Shown here: piece after piece, positions 7,540 through 15,478 of the stretch
Layout: every line of letters begins with the position of its first letter
Position numbering within the stretch: the stretch's first letter is position 1
NCBI GenBank assembly: GCA_030614485.1
Contig: JAUWTY010000008.1
Span: forward strand, 1 to 15,478
DNA from: Methanosarcinales archaeon
GTDB taxonomy: Archaea; Halobacteriota; Methanosarcinia; Methanosarcinales; Methanocomedenaceae
DNA length: 15,478 bases
Direction: 5' to 3'
Program-made: the position numbers and the translations under genes
The notes under the pieces: generated by a model
What the model was told of the DNA's origin: nothing
The model's database searches: none
The model's input: the letters and a program-made list of their open reading frames with translations, nothing else

Positions 7540-7593
7540 TTATTCACTGATTAAATCCAAGTTTTTATGTGTAATATGTACTTTTAATCATAC

Positions 7594-9405
7594 ATGCAGC
7601 TAGGTGGAACAGTTCATGACCCCTTACACGGGCACGTACATGTCAGCCAGCTGGAATCAATGCTTATCTCCACCCGTGAAGTGCAACGTCTGCGCCGTAT
7701 CCAGCAATTAGGGCTGGCTGATATTGCATTTCCTGGAGCCAACCACACCCGGTATGAGCACAGCATTGGCACCATGCACGTGGCAAATATGATGGGACAC
7801 GCCCTGGGTCTGGGAGAACAGGACATCCAGAAGGTCAGGGTTGCCGGGCTGCTGCATGATGTGGGCCATTCTGCATTCTCCCACTCAGTGGAAGCTGTAC
7901 TTGCAAGGAATCCAGGCCTCGTGCCAGTGATTGATGGTGAGCGATTTTCCAGCCATGAAATGTTTACCAGTTATATTATAAAGAACAATTTTCCAAAATA
8001 TGATAATATCGCCAATGAGGTCAATACCGTTTTCGGTGTCGATGCCTGTGAGTTCTTTTCAGAGATATCTGCAATGGCCATCGGCAATATTAAGGGAAAC
8101 CACAAACCATATCTTGCACAGATAATATCAGGAGATATCGATGCCGACCGTATAGACTTTCTCGTGCGCGATTCATACCACACAGGAGTATCCCTTGGTT
8201 TGATAGATGTGGAGCAAATCGTGGACAGCCTTACCCTCCATGACGGACGGGTGTTGCTGGGCGGCCACGATAGTTATAGTGAGGATATGGCACTGGCAGC
8301 AGCAGAATCCATGCTCATTGCACGTTCACACCATTATTCCGCCATTATCCACAATCCTGTTACCCAGAGTGTACGTGCCATGCTGCTAAGGGCACTTGAA
8401 GATACCCTGGATAACATGGAAGACAAAAATGAGACAATGCTTGCGATATCTGAATTCTTTACAATTTTCAATGATGGGGACCTGCTGGATTTTATCAAAC
8501 ATCATGGTCCTGCTTCTGCCAACAACCTTCTTCAGCGTATTCGTGAAGGAAGGATATGCCGTACTGCACTGCGATTCAACCACCAATCACTTAAACCGGG
8601 TATCAGAATGGCGCTATCAACCATTGCACGATATGGTGCTGCTAAGAAGATGTTCGAACAAGAACTTACCCGGCGTCTCGAACAGCATTACGAAACGCCT
8701 GTGTTGATAGACCTATCAGTGGCAAGAGGAGTCCCAAAGAGTATCCGCATCATAAAAGGTAACGATGAACATTTTATATATGATGAATCTGCCCTTGCCA
8801 ACGGCCTGGTGCGCTCTATTTCGCGCCAGATATCACTGTGTATATTCTCAAATAACGGCAAGGCAGAACTGGAACTGGATGTTTCTGAGATATTAGAAAG
8901 AATAGAAGAACTTTCTCCAGACCTTTTACGATATATCAGGAACGAGAAGTACCTGAACATTGAAGGGGTAATGCTGATTTTCTATTGTCTTCACACCCTG
9001 TTCTCACAAAAAGATAACCTGAAAGTGTTAATACCACGCATCAGGAACATCAGTTGCATGTATCAGCTGGTTGAAGGGTTTGCAAAAAATAAACGGCTTG
9101 AAAACCTGCTGGATTACAAGTTCCATGACAGGTATGGTTTTCCCTATTCAGATAGTCTGTTCGAGGATATCCAGAAACTGGTTGCAATGGGCCTGGTGGA
9201 TGAAGACCTGCGCTATTATGACAAGAACGGGCATTGGGCCCAAAGGTATGAATATGTGCTCACCGCAGAAGGCGTGGAGTACGGGAAAAATATTGCTAAG
9301 TATTATAGTAAGGAGATGGAACATATCACAGATTACCTGACCAGGCACAAACACGGGATACCAAGGGATATGGTAAGTATTAACAATATTAGATATTACA
9401 GGTGA
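7594..9405 (+). CDS. HD-domain metal-dependent phosphohydrolase (SAMHD1/dGTPase-like superfamily)
   Basis: A 603-aa soluble protein. The HD metal site is complete: His56 in HTRYEH (51-56), His88-Asp89 in LLHDVGH (86-92) and the distal Asp in GDIDADRIDFLVRD (180-193), with the DxDxxD/F pattern of the SAMHD1-like branch. The N-terminal signature VHDPLHGHVHVS (7-18) and REVQRLRRIQQLG (28-40) are also typical. This branch acts on (deoxy)nucleoside triphosphates or other phosphoesters; the substrate here cannot be told. After about residue 490 the protein looks like a winged helix (KLVAMGLVDEDLRYY, then YVLTAEGVEYGKNIA), an added C-terminal module that could bind nucleic acid or a partner. There is no Shine-Dalgarno before the ATG. 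It is transcribed alone; a palindrome follows at 9434-9465. Confidence 0.88.
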   Translation: MQLGGTVHDPLHGHVHVSQLESMLISTREVQRLRRIQQLGLADIAFPGANHTRYEHSIGTMHVANMMGHALGLGEQDIQKVRVAGLLHDVGHSAFSHSVEAVLARNPGLVPVIDGERFSSHEMFTSYIIKNNFPKYDNIANEVNTVFGVDACEFFSEISAMAIGNIKGNHKPYLAQIISGDIDADRIDFLVRDSYHTGVSLGLIDVEQIVDSLTLHDGRVLLGGHDSYSEDMALAAAESMLIARSHHYSAIIHNPVTQSVRAMLLRALEDTLDNMEDKNETMLAISEFFTIFNDGDLLDFIKHHGPASANNLLQRIREGRICRTALRFNHQSLKPGIRMALSTIARYGAAKKMFEQELTRRLEQHYETPVLIDLSVARGVPKSIRIIKGNDEHFIYDESALANGLVRSISRQISLCIFSNNGKAELELDVSEILERIEELSPDLLRYIRNEKYLNIEGVMLIFYCLHTLFSQKDNLKVLIPRIRNISCMYQLVEGFAKNKRLENLLDYKFHDRYGFPYSDSLFEDIQKLVAMGLVDEDLRYYDKNGHWAQRYEYVLTAEGVEYGKNIAKYYSKEMEHITDYLTRHKHGIPRDMVSINNIRYYR

Positions 9406-9433
9406 TATTAATTCCAGAGTATTGTAAATACAG

Positions 9434-9465
9434 GAGTGATAAATGTTGATATATATCAATCACTC
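9434..9465. repeat. nested palindrome between the HD gene and ccmD
   Basis: Outer arms GAGTGAT 9434-9440 and ATCACTC 9459-9465 enclose the 14-nt palindrome TTGATATATATCAA (9446-9459). It could be a regulator site or end-of-transcript structure for the HD gene. It lacks a following T-run, so an operator is as likely as a terminator. Confidence 0.5.
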
Positions 9466-9497
9466 GTTCAATTGAATATCTAATTAAATACCTGCAT

Positions 9498-9506
9498 TAA
9501 ATATAA
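9498..9506 (+). promoter_or_regulatory. TATA-box candidate for the ccmD-ccmE-radical SAM unit
   Basis: TAAATATAA in an A/T-rich stretch. Initiation about 25 nt downstream would lie near 9530, a few bases before the proposed GTG of ccmD (9534), so the transcript would be nearly leaderless. Confidence 0.4.
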
Positions 9507-9533
9507 ATCAAATAAATACATGGTAGTGGAATT

Positions 9534-9698
9534 GTGGAATCATTTGGACTATTAATATCTAATCTTACATATGCCAGGTCTACACTGACTGCTTTTAGTA
9601 TTGTGTGGGTTGTGTTTTTGCTATATTTGCTCAGACTCATACAAACAAGAAAAAATCTTCATGCTCAGATGGAATTATTGAAAAACATGGAGAATTAA
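9534..9698 (+). CDS. ccmD: small CcmD-like membrane protein (cytochrome c maturation)
   Basis: A 54-codon frame starting at GTG. Residues 16-36 form one membrane segment (TLTAFSIVWVVFLLYLLRLI), immediately followed by basic residues and a short charged helix (QTRKNLHAQMELLKNMEN). This is the layout of CcmD: tiny, single-pass, with a YLLRL-type motif leading into a positively charged cytoplasmic tail. CcmD assists release of holo-CcmE from the CcmC heme-handling module. The next gene, 18 nt downstream, is ccmE, which strongly supports the call. The start is uncertain because the frame is open from 9516 and has no ATG. Sequence identity at this length is weak, so the assignment rests on layout and neighbour. 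Confidence 0.72.
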   Translation: MESFGLLISNLTYARSTLTAFSIVWVVFLLYLLRLIQTRKNLHAQMELLKNMEN

Positions 9699-9716
9699 AA
9701 TTTTTGGTACAATACC

Positions 9717-10091
9717 ATGAGAAAAAAAGATAAGATTACAATGTCAGTTGTTGCCATTGTACTGGTTGCTATTGTAGGTATGTGGGGACTGGATTTTCAA
9801 TCAGAATATTATACAGTATCCCAGATTAAAAATAATGCCTCAGAATATATTGGACAGCCTGTTGAGATAACTGGTGATGTTAAACAGGACACGTTGAAGA
9901 TTGATACCGAAGACACGTATTTTGTACTTACCGATGGTGTTTATGATATAGAGGTATTTTACCATGGTGAAAGACCACAGGCGCTGGCAAATGGTGCACA
10001 AGTATCTGTCAGGGGAATATTAGTATCCGCAGATAGAGTGGACGCAAATTTCCTGGTGATGGGCTGCCCATCTAAATACGGGTTCGATTAA
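9717..10091 (+). CDS. ccmE: cytochrome c maturation heme chaperone CcmE (archaeal Cys type)
   Basis: A 124-aa protein with an N-terminal membrane anchor (residues 8-24) and an extracytoplasmic OB-fold domain: YTVSQIKNN, GQPVEITGDV, TYFVLTDG, IEVFYHGERP, GAQVSVRGIL. In the usual bacterial CcmE the heme is held covalently by His in HxxxY. Here the equivalent C-terminal motif is CPSKY (Cys117 to Tyr121), the Cys variant known from archaea and some Desulfovibrio. It is short, ending three residues after the Tyr, without the long tail of proteobacterial proteins. It lies 18 nt after ccmD and 30 nt before the radical SAM gene. The other ccm genes (A, B, C, F) are not in this window. Confidence 0.92.
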   Translation: MRKKDKITMSVVAIVLVAIVGMWGLDFQSEYYTVSQIKNNASEYIGQPVEITGDVKQDTLKIDTEDTYFVLTDGVYDIEVFYHGERPQALANGAQVSVRGILVSADRVDANFLVMGCPSKYGFD

Positions 10092-10121
10092 TCGATGTGT
10101 AATAAAGGGATGTAGGGAACC

Positions 10122-11306
10122 ATGAGAGTATACGACAAATCATACATTAAAATAAATGCCATTACCGAGAACGATAAGGTGCAGCTGGTGCCCGAGGGTA
10201 CGCTGTCTCCGGTAGCAAAACCTATCATAAAACGAATAAATAAGATGTTCCTTGAAGAGAAACCCATATCAATAGATGATGAAAAAATCATATTCTCATC
10301 ATGGGCACCTCCTATTCCCAGCACCGCTTTCGACCGTTTGATATCGGCACAGATATCGGCCATGCTAAAAAAACGTGTACCAGACCAGTCATCTATCGGC
10401 ATTACCATGAAATGTCCCAACAATTGCATCCACTGCGGGGCTGCTGATATCATTGCAGACCCCGAACTCTCACTAGAAGAGGTCAACCGGGTGGTGGACG
10501 AGTCCATCGATCTTGGCTCGTATCTCATCTCCTTTGACGGTGGTGAGCCTTTACTCAGGAAAGACCTGCCAGATATGATAAGACACGTGGATAAAACAAA
10601 GGCTATCGCAACTAGTTTCACATCTGGTTACGGGCTTACCCAGGATAAGGCAAAAGAATTGAAGGATGCGGGATTGTATGCTGTCAGAGTAAGTATCGAC
10701 AGCCCTCGCAAGGAAGAACATGAGCGGGTGAGGGGTCGGAGCGGTTCATACGAGGATGCCATGAACGGTATCACAAATGCCATTGATGCAGGTTTGCTTA
10801 CCGATATGTTTGTAGTGGTGTCACCCGATAATATCGATGAACTGGATGATTTCTATGCCCTTGCCGAATCCAAGGGTATGCACGAAATGTCTATATACGA
10901 GATTATAGCAGTGGGACGGTGGCTTCACCATGAAGATGAAACTATCGGTACCAATGATGTGGATAGGCTGGCCAAGTTCCAGAAGGAGAAGAACAAGCTC
11001 ACTGATGGACCCCGTATCACTGCATTCCCGTACTTCATGGGACCTGATATGTTCGGCTGCTTTGCAGGCCGCAGGTGGGTACATATAACATCTGCAGGCG
11101 ATGTGCTGCCCTGTGCATATACACCTTTTAAATTCGGTAATATCAGGGAAGAGCCCCTGCAGGATATCTGGAAGCGTATGGGTAAAACAGCCGCATATAA
11201 GAAAACTCCTCCATCATGCCTGATGCGAGATGTAGCTTTCAGGAAGCAATATATTCATACCATACCTGAGGACGCCGAGATGCCATTTGATATGTCAGGT
11301 AAATGA
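10122..11306 (+). CDS. radical SAM protein with SPASM-like C-terminal region
   Basis: A 394-aa protein. The radical SAM cluster motif is CPNNCIHC (Cys98, Cys102, Cys105), followed by the SAM-binding GGEP (140-143) and RVSIDSP (189-195). The C-terminal part has SPASM-like cysteines: Cys313 (FGCFAGRR), Cys331 (GDVLPCAYTPFKFGNI, the usual SPASM core) and Cys366 (PPSCLMRD). It could hold one auxiliary iron-sulfur cluster. About 90 residues precede the radical SAM domain and match nothing I know. The family includes tetrapyrrole enzymes (NirJ, AhbC, AhbD) and peptide modifiers. Being 30 nt after ccmE makes a role in heme or cytochrome maturation tempting but unproven. The ATG is preceded by GTAGGG. 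Confidence 0.85.
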   Translation: MRVYDKSYIKINAITENDKVQLVPEGTLSPVAKPIIKRINKMFLEEKPISIDDEKIIFSSWAPPIPSTAFDRLISAQISAMLKKRVPDQSSIGITMKCPNNCIHCGAADIIADPELSLEEVNRVVDESIDLGSYLISFDGGEPLLRKDLPDMIRHVDKTKAIATSFTSGYGLTQDKAKELKDAGLYAVRVSIDSPRKEEHERVRGRSGSYEDAMNGITNAIDAGLLTDMFVVVSPDNIDELDDFYALAESKGMHEMSIYEIIAVGRWLHHEDETIGTNDVDRLAKFQKEKNKLTDGPRITAFPYFMGPDMFGCFAGRRWVHITSAGDVLPCAYTPFKFGNIREEPLQDIWKRMGKTAAYKKTPPSCLMRDVAFRKQYIHTIPEDAEMPFDMSGK

Positions 11307-11342
11307 CATATCTTACATTCCAGATTTCATTTTTACTTTTCG

Positions 11343-11363
11343 CCCAGGTATTTTTATACCGGG
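11343..11363. terminator. bidirectional hairpin terminator between radical SAM and SepCysS genes
   Basis: GGTAT (11347-11351) and ATACC (11356-11360) pair around a TTTT loop, with flanking CC/GG extending the stem past one mismatch. It lies in the 61-bp gap between convergent genes. T-rich tracts flank it on the plus strand (TTTTT at 11330-11334). Confidence 0.55.
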
Positions 11364-11367
11364 TCAT

Positions 11368-12842
<1,475 letters not shown>

Positions 12843-14228
12843 CTACAAATGCTTCACTTCATCAAGAAAAGCTGGCCGGCTCTTAAATTCAGATTTCAGG
12901 TCAGAAAAACGTTTGATCCACGTTGTTTCATCCTTTAGGATATCTATGAAGATACCTTTCACCTTTCCCAGATTTTTGGCCGCAAATCTATATGTTTTCC
13001 TGTCCCCCCTCGGTATGTTTCCATAACCTTTTTTCCAGTAATATTCGATGACCTTTTCTGGGAAATCGCATGCCAGTTCATCGGCAAGACCATTAAAACC
13101 ATCTTCGATTGATAACCCTTGATTGTATATTGGAGTATTCAGATTCAATAATGATCCAATAACCGTTTCTTTCATATCCTTTTCCAGACATATCCTCAGA
13201 TAATCGTAAAGGTCCTTTTCTTTGATTGCATTGAAAATTTCAGGCTCGATGGAATTCCAGTCTGGTTCTTTCAGGAATCCTTTTATTCTTTTATACTCTG
13301 CATAATAGCTGCCATGCCGTCCGGTAAACCCAAACGATTTCAACAGGTTTTCTTTTGCTCTTTCGTAATCCCCCTGTGACTTATAGTATTCAAATAACCT
13401 GTCCAGCATGTTCTTCTCTTCGGTCTGGCGGGATAATGCCGTATGTACAATCCGCTCCAGGTTGGCAGTATCTCCTTTTTTGGCAAAATGTGCTAAAAGA
13501 AATTCAAACAATTCAGTAAGCTTTCCCTCACCTTTTAAAATTCCTTCTTCTGCCATTTCCAGTGCTTTTAGTGAATCCCCTTTCCCGGAATAAAATTCAA
13601 CCAGGTCCCAATAGTCCAGGCCATAATGAAGGGTTTCCATGCGCACTTTCAGGTAAGCTTCATCATTGTGAAGAAAACTTCTCTGAATGTCCATTACCAG
13701 TTTTTGTCTCCAATTGGAGGGTTGTTCATCAAGTTTTTTCACCAAATATTCCCATTCTTCCTTTGTTTGGCAGATATTGAAAAAAACATCCATTAATGCA
13801 TCTTCAAAACCGGAATTTCCATAATTGTATTCTTCAAAAGCCGCATCTAAGAACTCAATTTTTGCGATGGCAGATATATTTCCTTCAATTATCAGTTCAG
13901 AAATATCTTCCAGATAACCGTATGCTTCGTATTCATCATCTTCTGGTCCGCCGCCATACTCATTGAACTCTGAGATTATACTTCTGGCATTTTCCCAATA
14001 CTCAAACAATAGACTATCATTTAACGGAACAAAGTCGCTATTAGTTCCGCTTTCCTGTGTGTATTCCTGTTTTTCTTTGAACCATTCCAGAACCAATTGG
14101 TATAATTCGGGTTTCTTGTCCATCAAGGTATGTATCAGATCATATAAATCTGCGTTATCAAGAGATTGTAATCTTTCTTCTACCTGGAATTTTCCAGTTT
14201 TGGTGTTGTTATTTGCTGCCATTAACAT
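12843..14228 (-). CDS. helical-repeat protein resembling the C-terminal part of SWIM zinc-finger proteins
   Basis: A 461-aa acidic, Tyr/Glu/Lys-rich protein that is almost wholly helical with TPR-like repeats (for example DLVEFYSGKGDSLKALEMAEEGI and LFEYYKSQGDYERAKENLLKSF). The opening LQSLDNADLYDLIHTLMDKKPELYQLVLEWFKEK and the ending YRFAAKNLGKVKGIFID...WIKRFSDLKSEFKSRPAFLDEVKHL match my memory of the region after the SWIM zinc finger in large archaeal and bacterial SWIM proteins. No CxCx(n)CxH finger is present, so it is either a stand-alone partner or a gene that lost its 5' domain. It has no signal peptide. The start is ATG 14228, or ATG 14222 two codons on. A TATA-like AATATATTC lies on the minus strand at 14303-14311. 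Confidence 0.75.
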   Translation of the reverse strand: MLMAANNNTKTGKFQVEERLQSLDNADLYDLIHTLMDKKPELYQLVLEWFKEKQEYTQESGTNSDFVPLNDSLLFEYWENARSIISEFNEYGGGPEDDEYEAYGYLEDISELIIEGNISAIAKIEFLDAAFEEYNYGNSGFEDALMDVFFNICQTKEEWEYLVKKLDEQPSNWRQKLVMDIQRSFLHNDEAYLKVRMETLHYGLDYWDLVEFYSGKGDSLKALEMAEEGILKGEGKLTELFEFLLAHFAKKGDTANLERIVHTALSRQTEEKNMLDRLFEYYKSQGDYERAKENLLKSFGFTGRHGSYYAEYKRIKGFLKEPDWNSIEPEIFNAIKEKDLYDYLRICLEKDMKETVIGSLLNLNTPIYNQGLSIEDGFNGLADELACDFPEKVIEYYWKKGYGNIPRGDRKTYRFAAKNLGKVKGIFIDILKDETTWIKRFSDLKSEFKSRPAFLDEVKHL

Positions 14229-14302
14229 TACCGTCCCAAATCGTGTATTGTTCGTAATCCTTTATTGTAGTCATTCATAATAGCCTTGAATACATGCTTT
14301 AT

Positions 14303-14311
14303 GAATATATT
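14303..14311 (-). promoter_or_regulatory. TATA-box candidate for the helical-repeat gene
   Basis: Minus-strand AATATATTC within an A-rich stretch. Initiation near 14283 would leave a leader of about 55 nt. An independent promoter argues that the gene without a SWIM finger is expressed as it stands. Confidence 0.35.
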
Positions 14312-14444
14312 TTTTGTAGTACATAAAGTATAATTTTATGCAGTCAAGTTAATCCGAGCGTGGCGAGGATTTTCTTGTTTTACGTTTTAACAATGCCAAT
14401 TATCGGTGAAACAATTATGCCAATATATTCCTAAAAACAAGATT

Positions 14445-14485
14445 TGTGTTAATTGCAACTAACACATTTTCCAATTTTGTGTTAA
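14445..14485. repeat. three TGTGTTA half-sites, two forming an inverted repeat
   Basis: TGTGTTA at 14445-14451 and TAACACA at 14460-14466 form a 7-bp inverted repeat with an 8-nt spacer. A third copy in direct orientation, TGTGTTAA, lies at 14478-14485. They sit upstream of the helical-repeat gene and just beyond the stop of the ATPase remnant. They could be an operator or the scar of a mobile element; neither is proven. Confidence 0.4.
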
Positions 14486-14494
14486 CCAGAATCA

Positions 14495-14875
14495 TCACAT
14501 TTTTTGAATAATCCCCTCATACCACCTACACCACCGCCCATACACCTCACCCAAATCCACACGTCCATCCCCATCCTGCAATTCATTCATCAGCAGCCAG
14601 AACATATTATTCACCTGCCCCACCCTGTCAGCCTCCACCAGTTCGGGCCTGCTCCTGCCAGCTTCTGCAATCCTCCCTTTTATCTGTGCCCTCATCTTGA
14701 TATTCTGGAGCACTTCATCAATGCTTACACCCCACCTCTGCGCAATCCTGCCAATCAGTTCAGACTGCCCCATATCCAGCAGGTCAGTAGGCTCAATCCT
14801 GTCATTGCTTGCATCGAACATCATCAGGTCATTGAGCTTGAGGGTATCAAGGTCGGAGTCATTTACAAAGATCAA
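14495..14875 (-). pseudogene. C-terminal remnant of an archaeal type II/IV secretion-type ATPase (probable)
   Basis: A 126-codon frame resembling the C-terminal end of GspE/VirB11-like archaeal ATPases: DLMMFDASNDRIEPTDLL (like the segment after the ATPase core), then ELIGRIAQRWGVSIDEVLQNIKMRAQIKGRI, the usual helical end, and a longer tail ending WCRWYEGIIQKM. None of the ATP-binding core (Walker A, Asp box, Walker B) is present upstream: the next bases at about 14828 belong to another gene on the other strand. It is therefore a truncated copy, cut by a rearrangement. The first 15-20 codons overlap the metallophosphoesterase remnant and may not be native. It is probably non-functional. Family assignment is from memory and moderate. 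Confidence 0.5.
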
Positions 14876-15130
14876 CTGACATCAGATCATGCGGATGGCC
14901 TGCGCTATCTGGCAAAAGAGATGGATGTGGATGTTTTGATCTTCGGGCATTTCCACCATCCGATCATCGAGGAGTCCGAGGTGCTTCTGCTCTCCTTGGG
15001 CAATGCCATCGTGCCTGGAATTGCTGAACCCAGCGATATAGAGCTTGATATATTTGAGGGTAGGATTGGGGGGAAGGTGATCAGGTGTGATGGGAATGTG
15101 TGTGGTTATTTTGAGTATGGGGTGAAGTGA
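14828..15130 (+). pseudogene. C-terminal remnant of a YfcE/MJ0936-type metallophosphoesterase
   Basis: About 100 codons matching the second half of the small calcineurin-like phosphodiesterases: VIELEGIKVGV, GLRYLAKEMDVDVLIFGHFHHP (the GHTHxP metal motif as GHFHHP), then a degraded form of the usual LNPGS-x-PR loop (LSLGNAIVPG) and a final strand region. The N-terminal half with the first metal ligands (DTH, GD, GNCD) is absent. The THGDQ metal-ligand segment reads IYKDQ, so the conserved His is lost. The frame remains open leftwards only because it runs antisense through the ATPase remnant. This is a broken, decaying gene joined head to head with that remnant. Confidence 0.75.
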
Positions 15131-15244
15131 GTTCAAAAAACATTTTTCATTCATATCTTTTATAGGATTTCCTCATTAATTGTATGTTTGATCTTCTCGT
15201 TCTGGTGAGCAAAAGAGGAGTTAGGGGTGAATTTTGCGAGCCAG

Positions 15245-15478
15245 TTATTTTATCTTTTTTTTCATTATATTTTCAAATCTTGTATTACTTATTGGATGAT
15301 AGCTGATAATTTCACCATCATAAATAATGCAAAATATCCCAAAAGCACAAGGTGAATGTTGAACAGCATTTGCATCTTTTAAGTCGATTAAATTAGCTTT
15401 CAGGCCAAATTTGTTTTTGGCGGATTCCAGAATAGCATTTACATTTTTTTCAGTGTATGGACATTGGACCGAACGGAT
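15245..15478 (-). CDS. GNAT-type acetyltransferase, C-terminal YoaP-like domain (partial)
   Basis: 77 codons plus a TAA, open to the right edge of the window, so the N-terminus is missing. The sequence has the YoaP-like domain pattern: VQCPYTEKNVNAILESAK (thioredoxin-like start), KANLIDLKDANAVQ, then the hallmark SPCAFGIFCIIYDGEIISYHPIS and a short basic tail MKKKIK. In known proteins this domain follows a GNAT N-acetyltransferase domain. That domain would lie beyond 15478, so the enzyme call is an inference. It converges on the metallophosphoesterase remnant, with 114 bp between the stops. A T8 run on the plus strand (15255-15262) lies inside its last codons. Confidence 0.75.
   Translation of the reverse strand: MRSVQCPYTEKNVNAILESAKNKFGLKANLIDLKDANAVQHSPCAFGIFCIIYDGEIISYHPISNTRFENIMKKKIK

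Noticed and set aside
14504..14827. The Pro/His-rich first half of a 208-codon plus-strand frame
   Set aside because: It is the antisense shadow of the ATPase remnant. Only the part from about 14828 has protein-family similarity.

Overview
The window looks like a chromosomal piece of a methanogen-related archaeon of the order Methanosarcinales, most likely an anaerobic methane oxidiser of the ANME-2a group. Three lines of evidence support this. The 16S rRNA gene has archaeal ends, and it carries exact matches to sequences I recall as the ANME2a-647 and ANME-2-538 probe targets (898-915 and 1008-1025). The protein set is of Methanosarcinales type: archaeal CobY/CobZ, CobD with a Cys-rich tail, SepCysS, DUF1699 and an archaeal CcmE with a Cys heme-ligand motif. 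Promoters are archaeal TATA type.

Layout. (1) 29-1500, minus: 16S rRNA, cut off just after its 3' end at the left edge. (2) 1501-2107: a gene-free 600 bp stretch, probably rRNA leader and promoters. It holds a dense run of hairpins and a 12-nt copy of the 16S 3' tail, which read on the other strand is a perfect Shine-Dalgarno. (3) 2108-6782, minus: a tight operon cobD-cbiB-cobZ-cobS-cobY plus an unknown 111-aa gene. It covers the late steps of cobamide synthesis: aminopropanol-phosphate arm, amide-bond formation, nucleotide activation, ribazole dephosphorylation and final condensation. Several junctions overlap and use GTG or TTG starts. (4) 6954-7349, plus: DUF1699 protein, divergent from cobD. 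(5) 7363-7473, minus: intron-containing tRNA-Arg(UCG). (6) 7594-9405, plus: large HD-domain phosphohydrolase with a winged-helix-like tail. (7) 9534-11306, plus: a short ccmD-like gene (54 codons, GTG start), ccmE, and a radical SAM/SPASM protein, probably co-transcribed. (8) 11368-12513, minus: SepCysS (tRNA-dependent cysteine synthesis), convergent with the radical SAM gene across a shared hairpin terminator. (9) 12843-14228, minus: a helical-repeat protein resembling the part of SWIM zinc-finger proteins that follows the zinc finger. (10) 14495-15478: a degraded region. The C-terminal remnant of a secretion-ATPase-like gene (minus) abuts, head to head, the C-terminal remnant of a metallophosphoesterase (plus). 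At the right edge is the C-terminal YoaP-like domain of a probable GNAT acetyltransferase (minus), cut by the window end.

Most of the window is housekeeping biosynthesis. No CRISPR array, insertion sequence or defence system was recognised. The least explained parts are the structured 16S upstream region, the tRNA-Arg intron, the ccmDE-radical SAM linkage and the rearranged right end.
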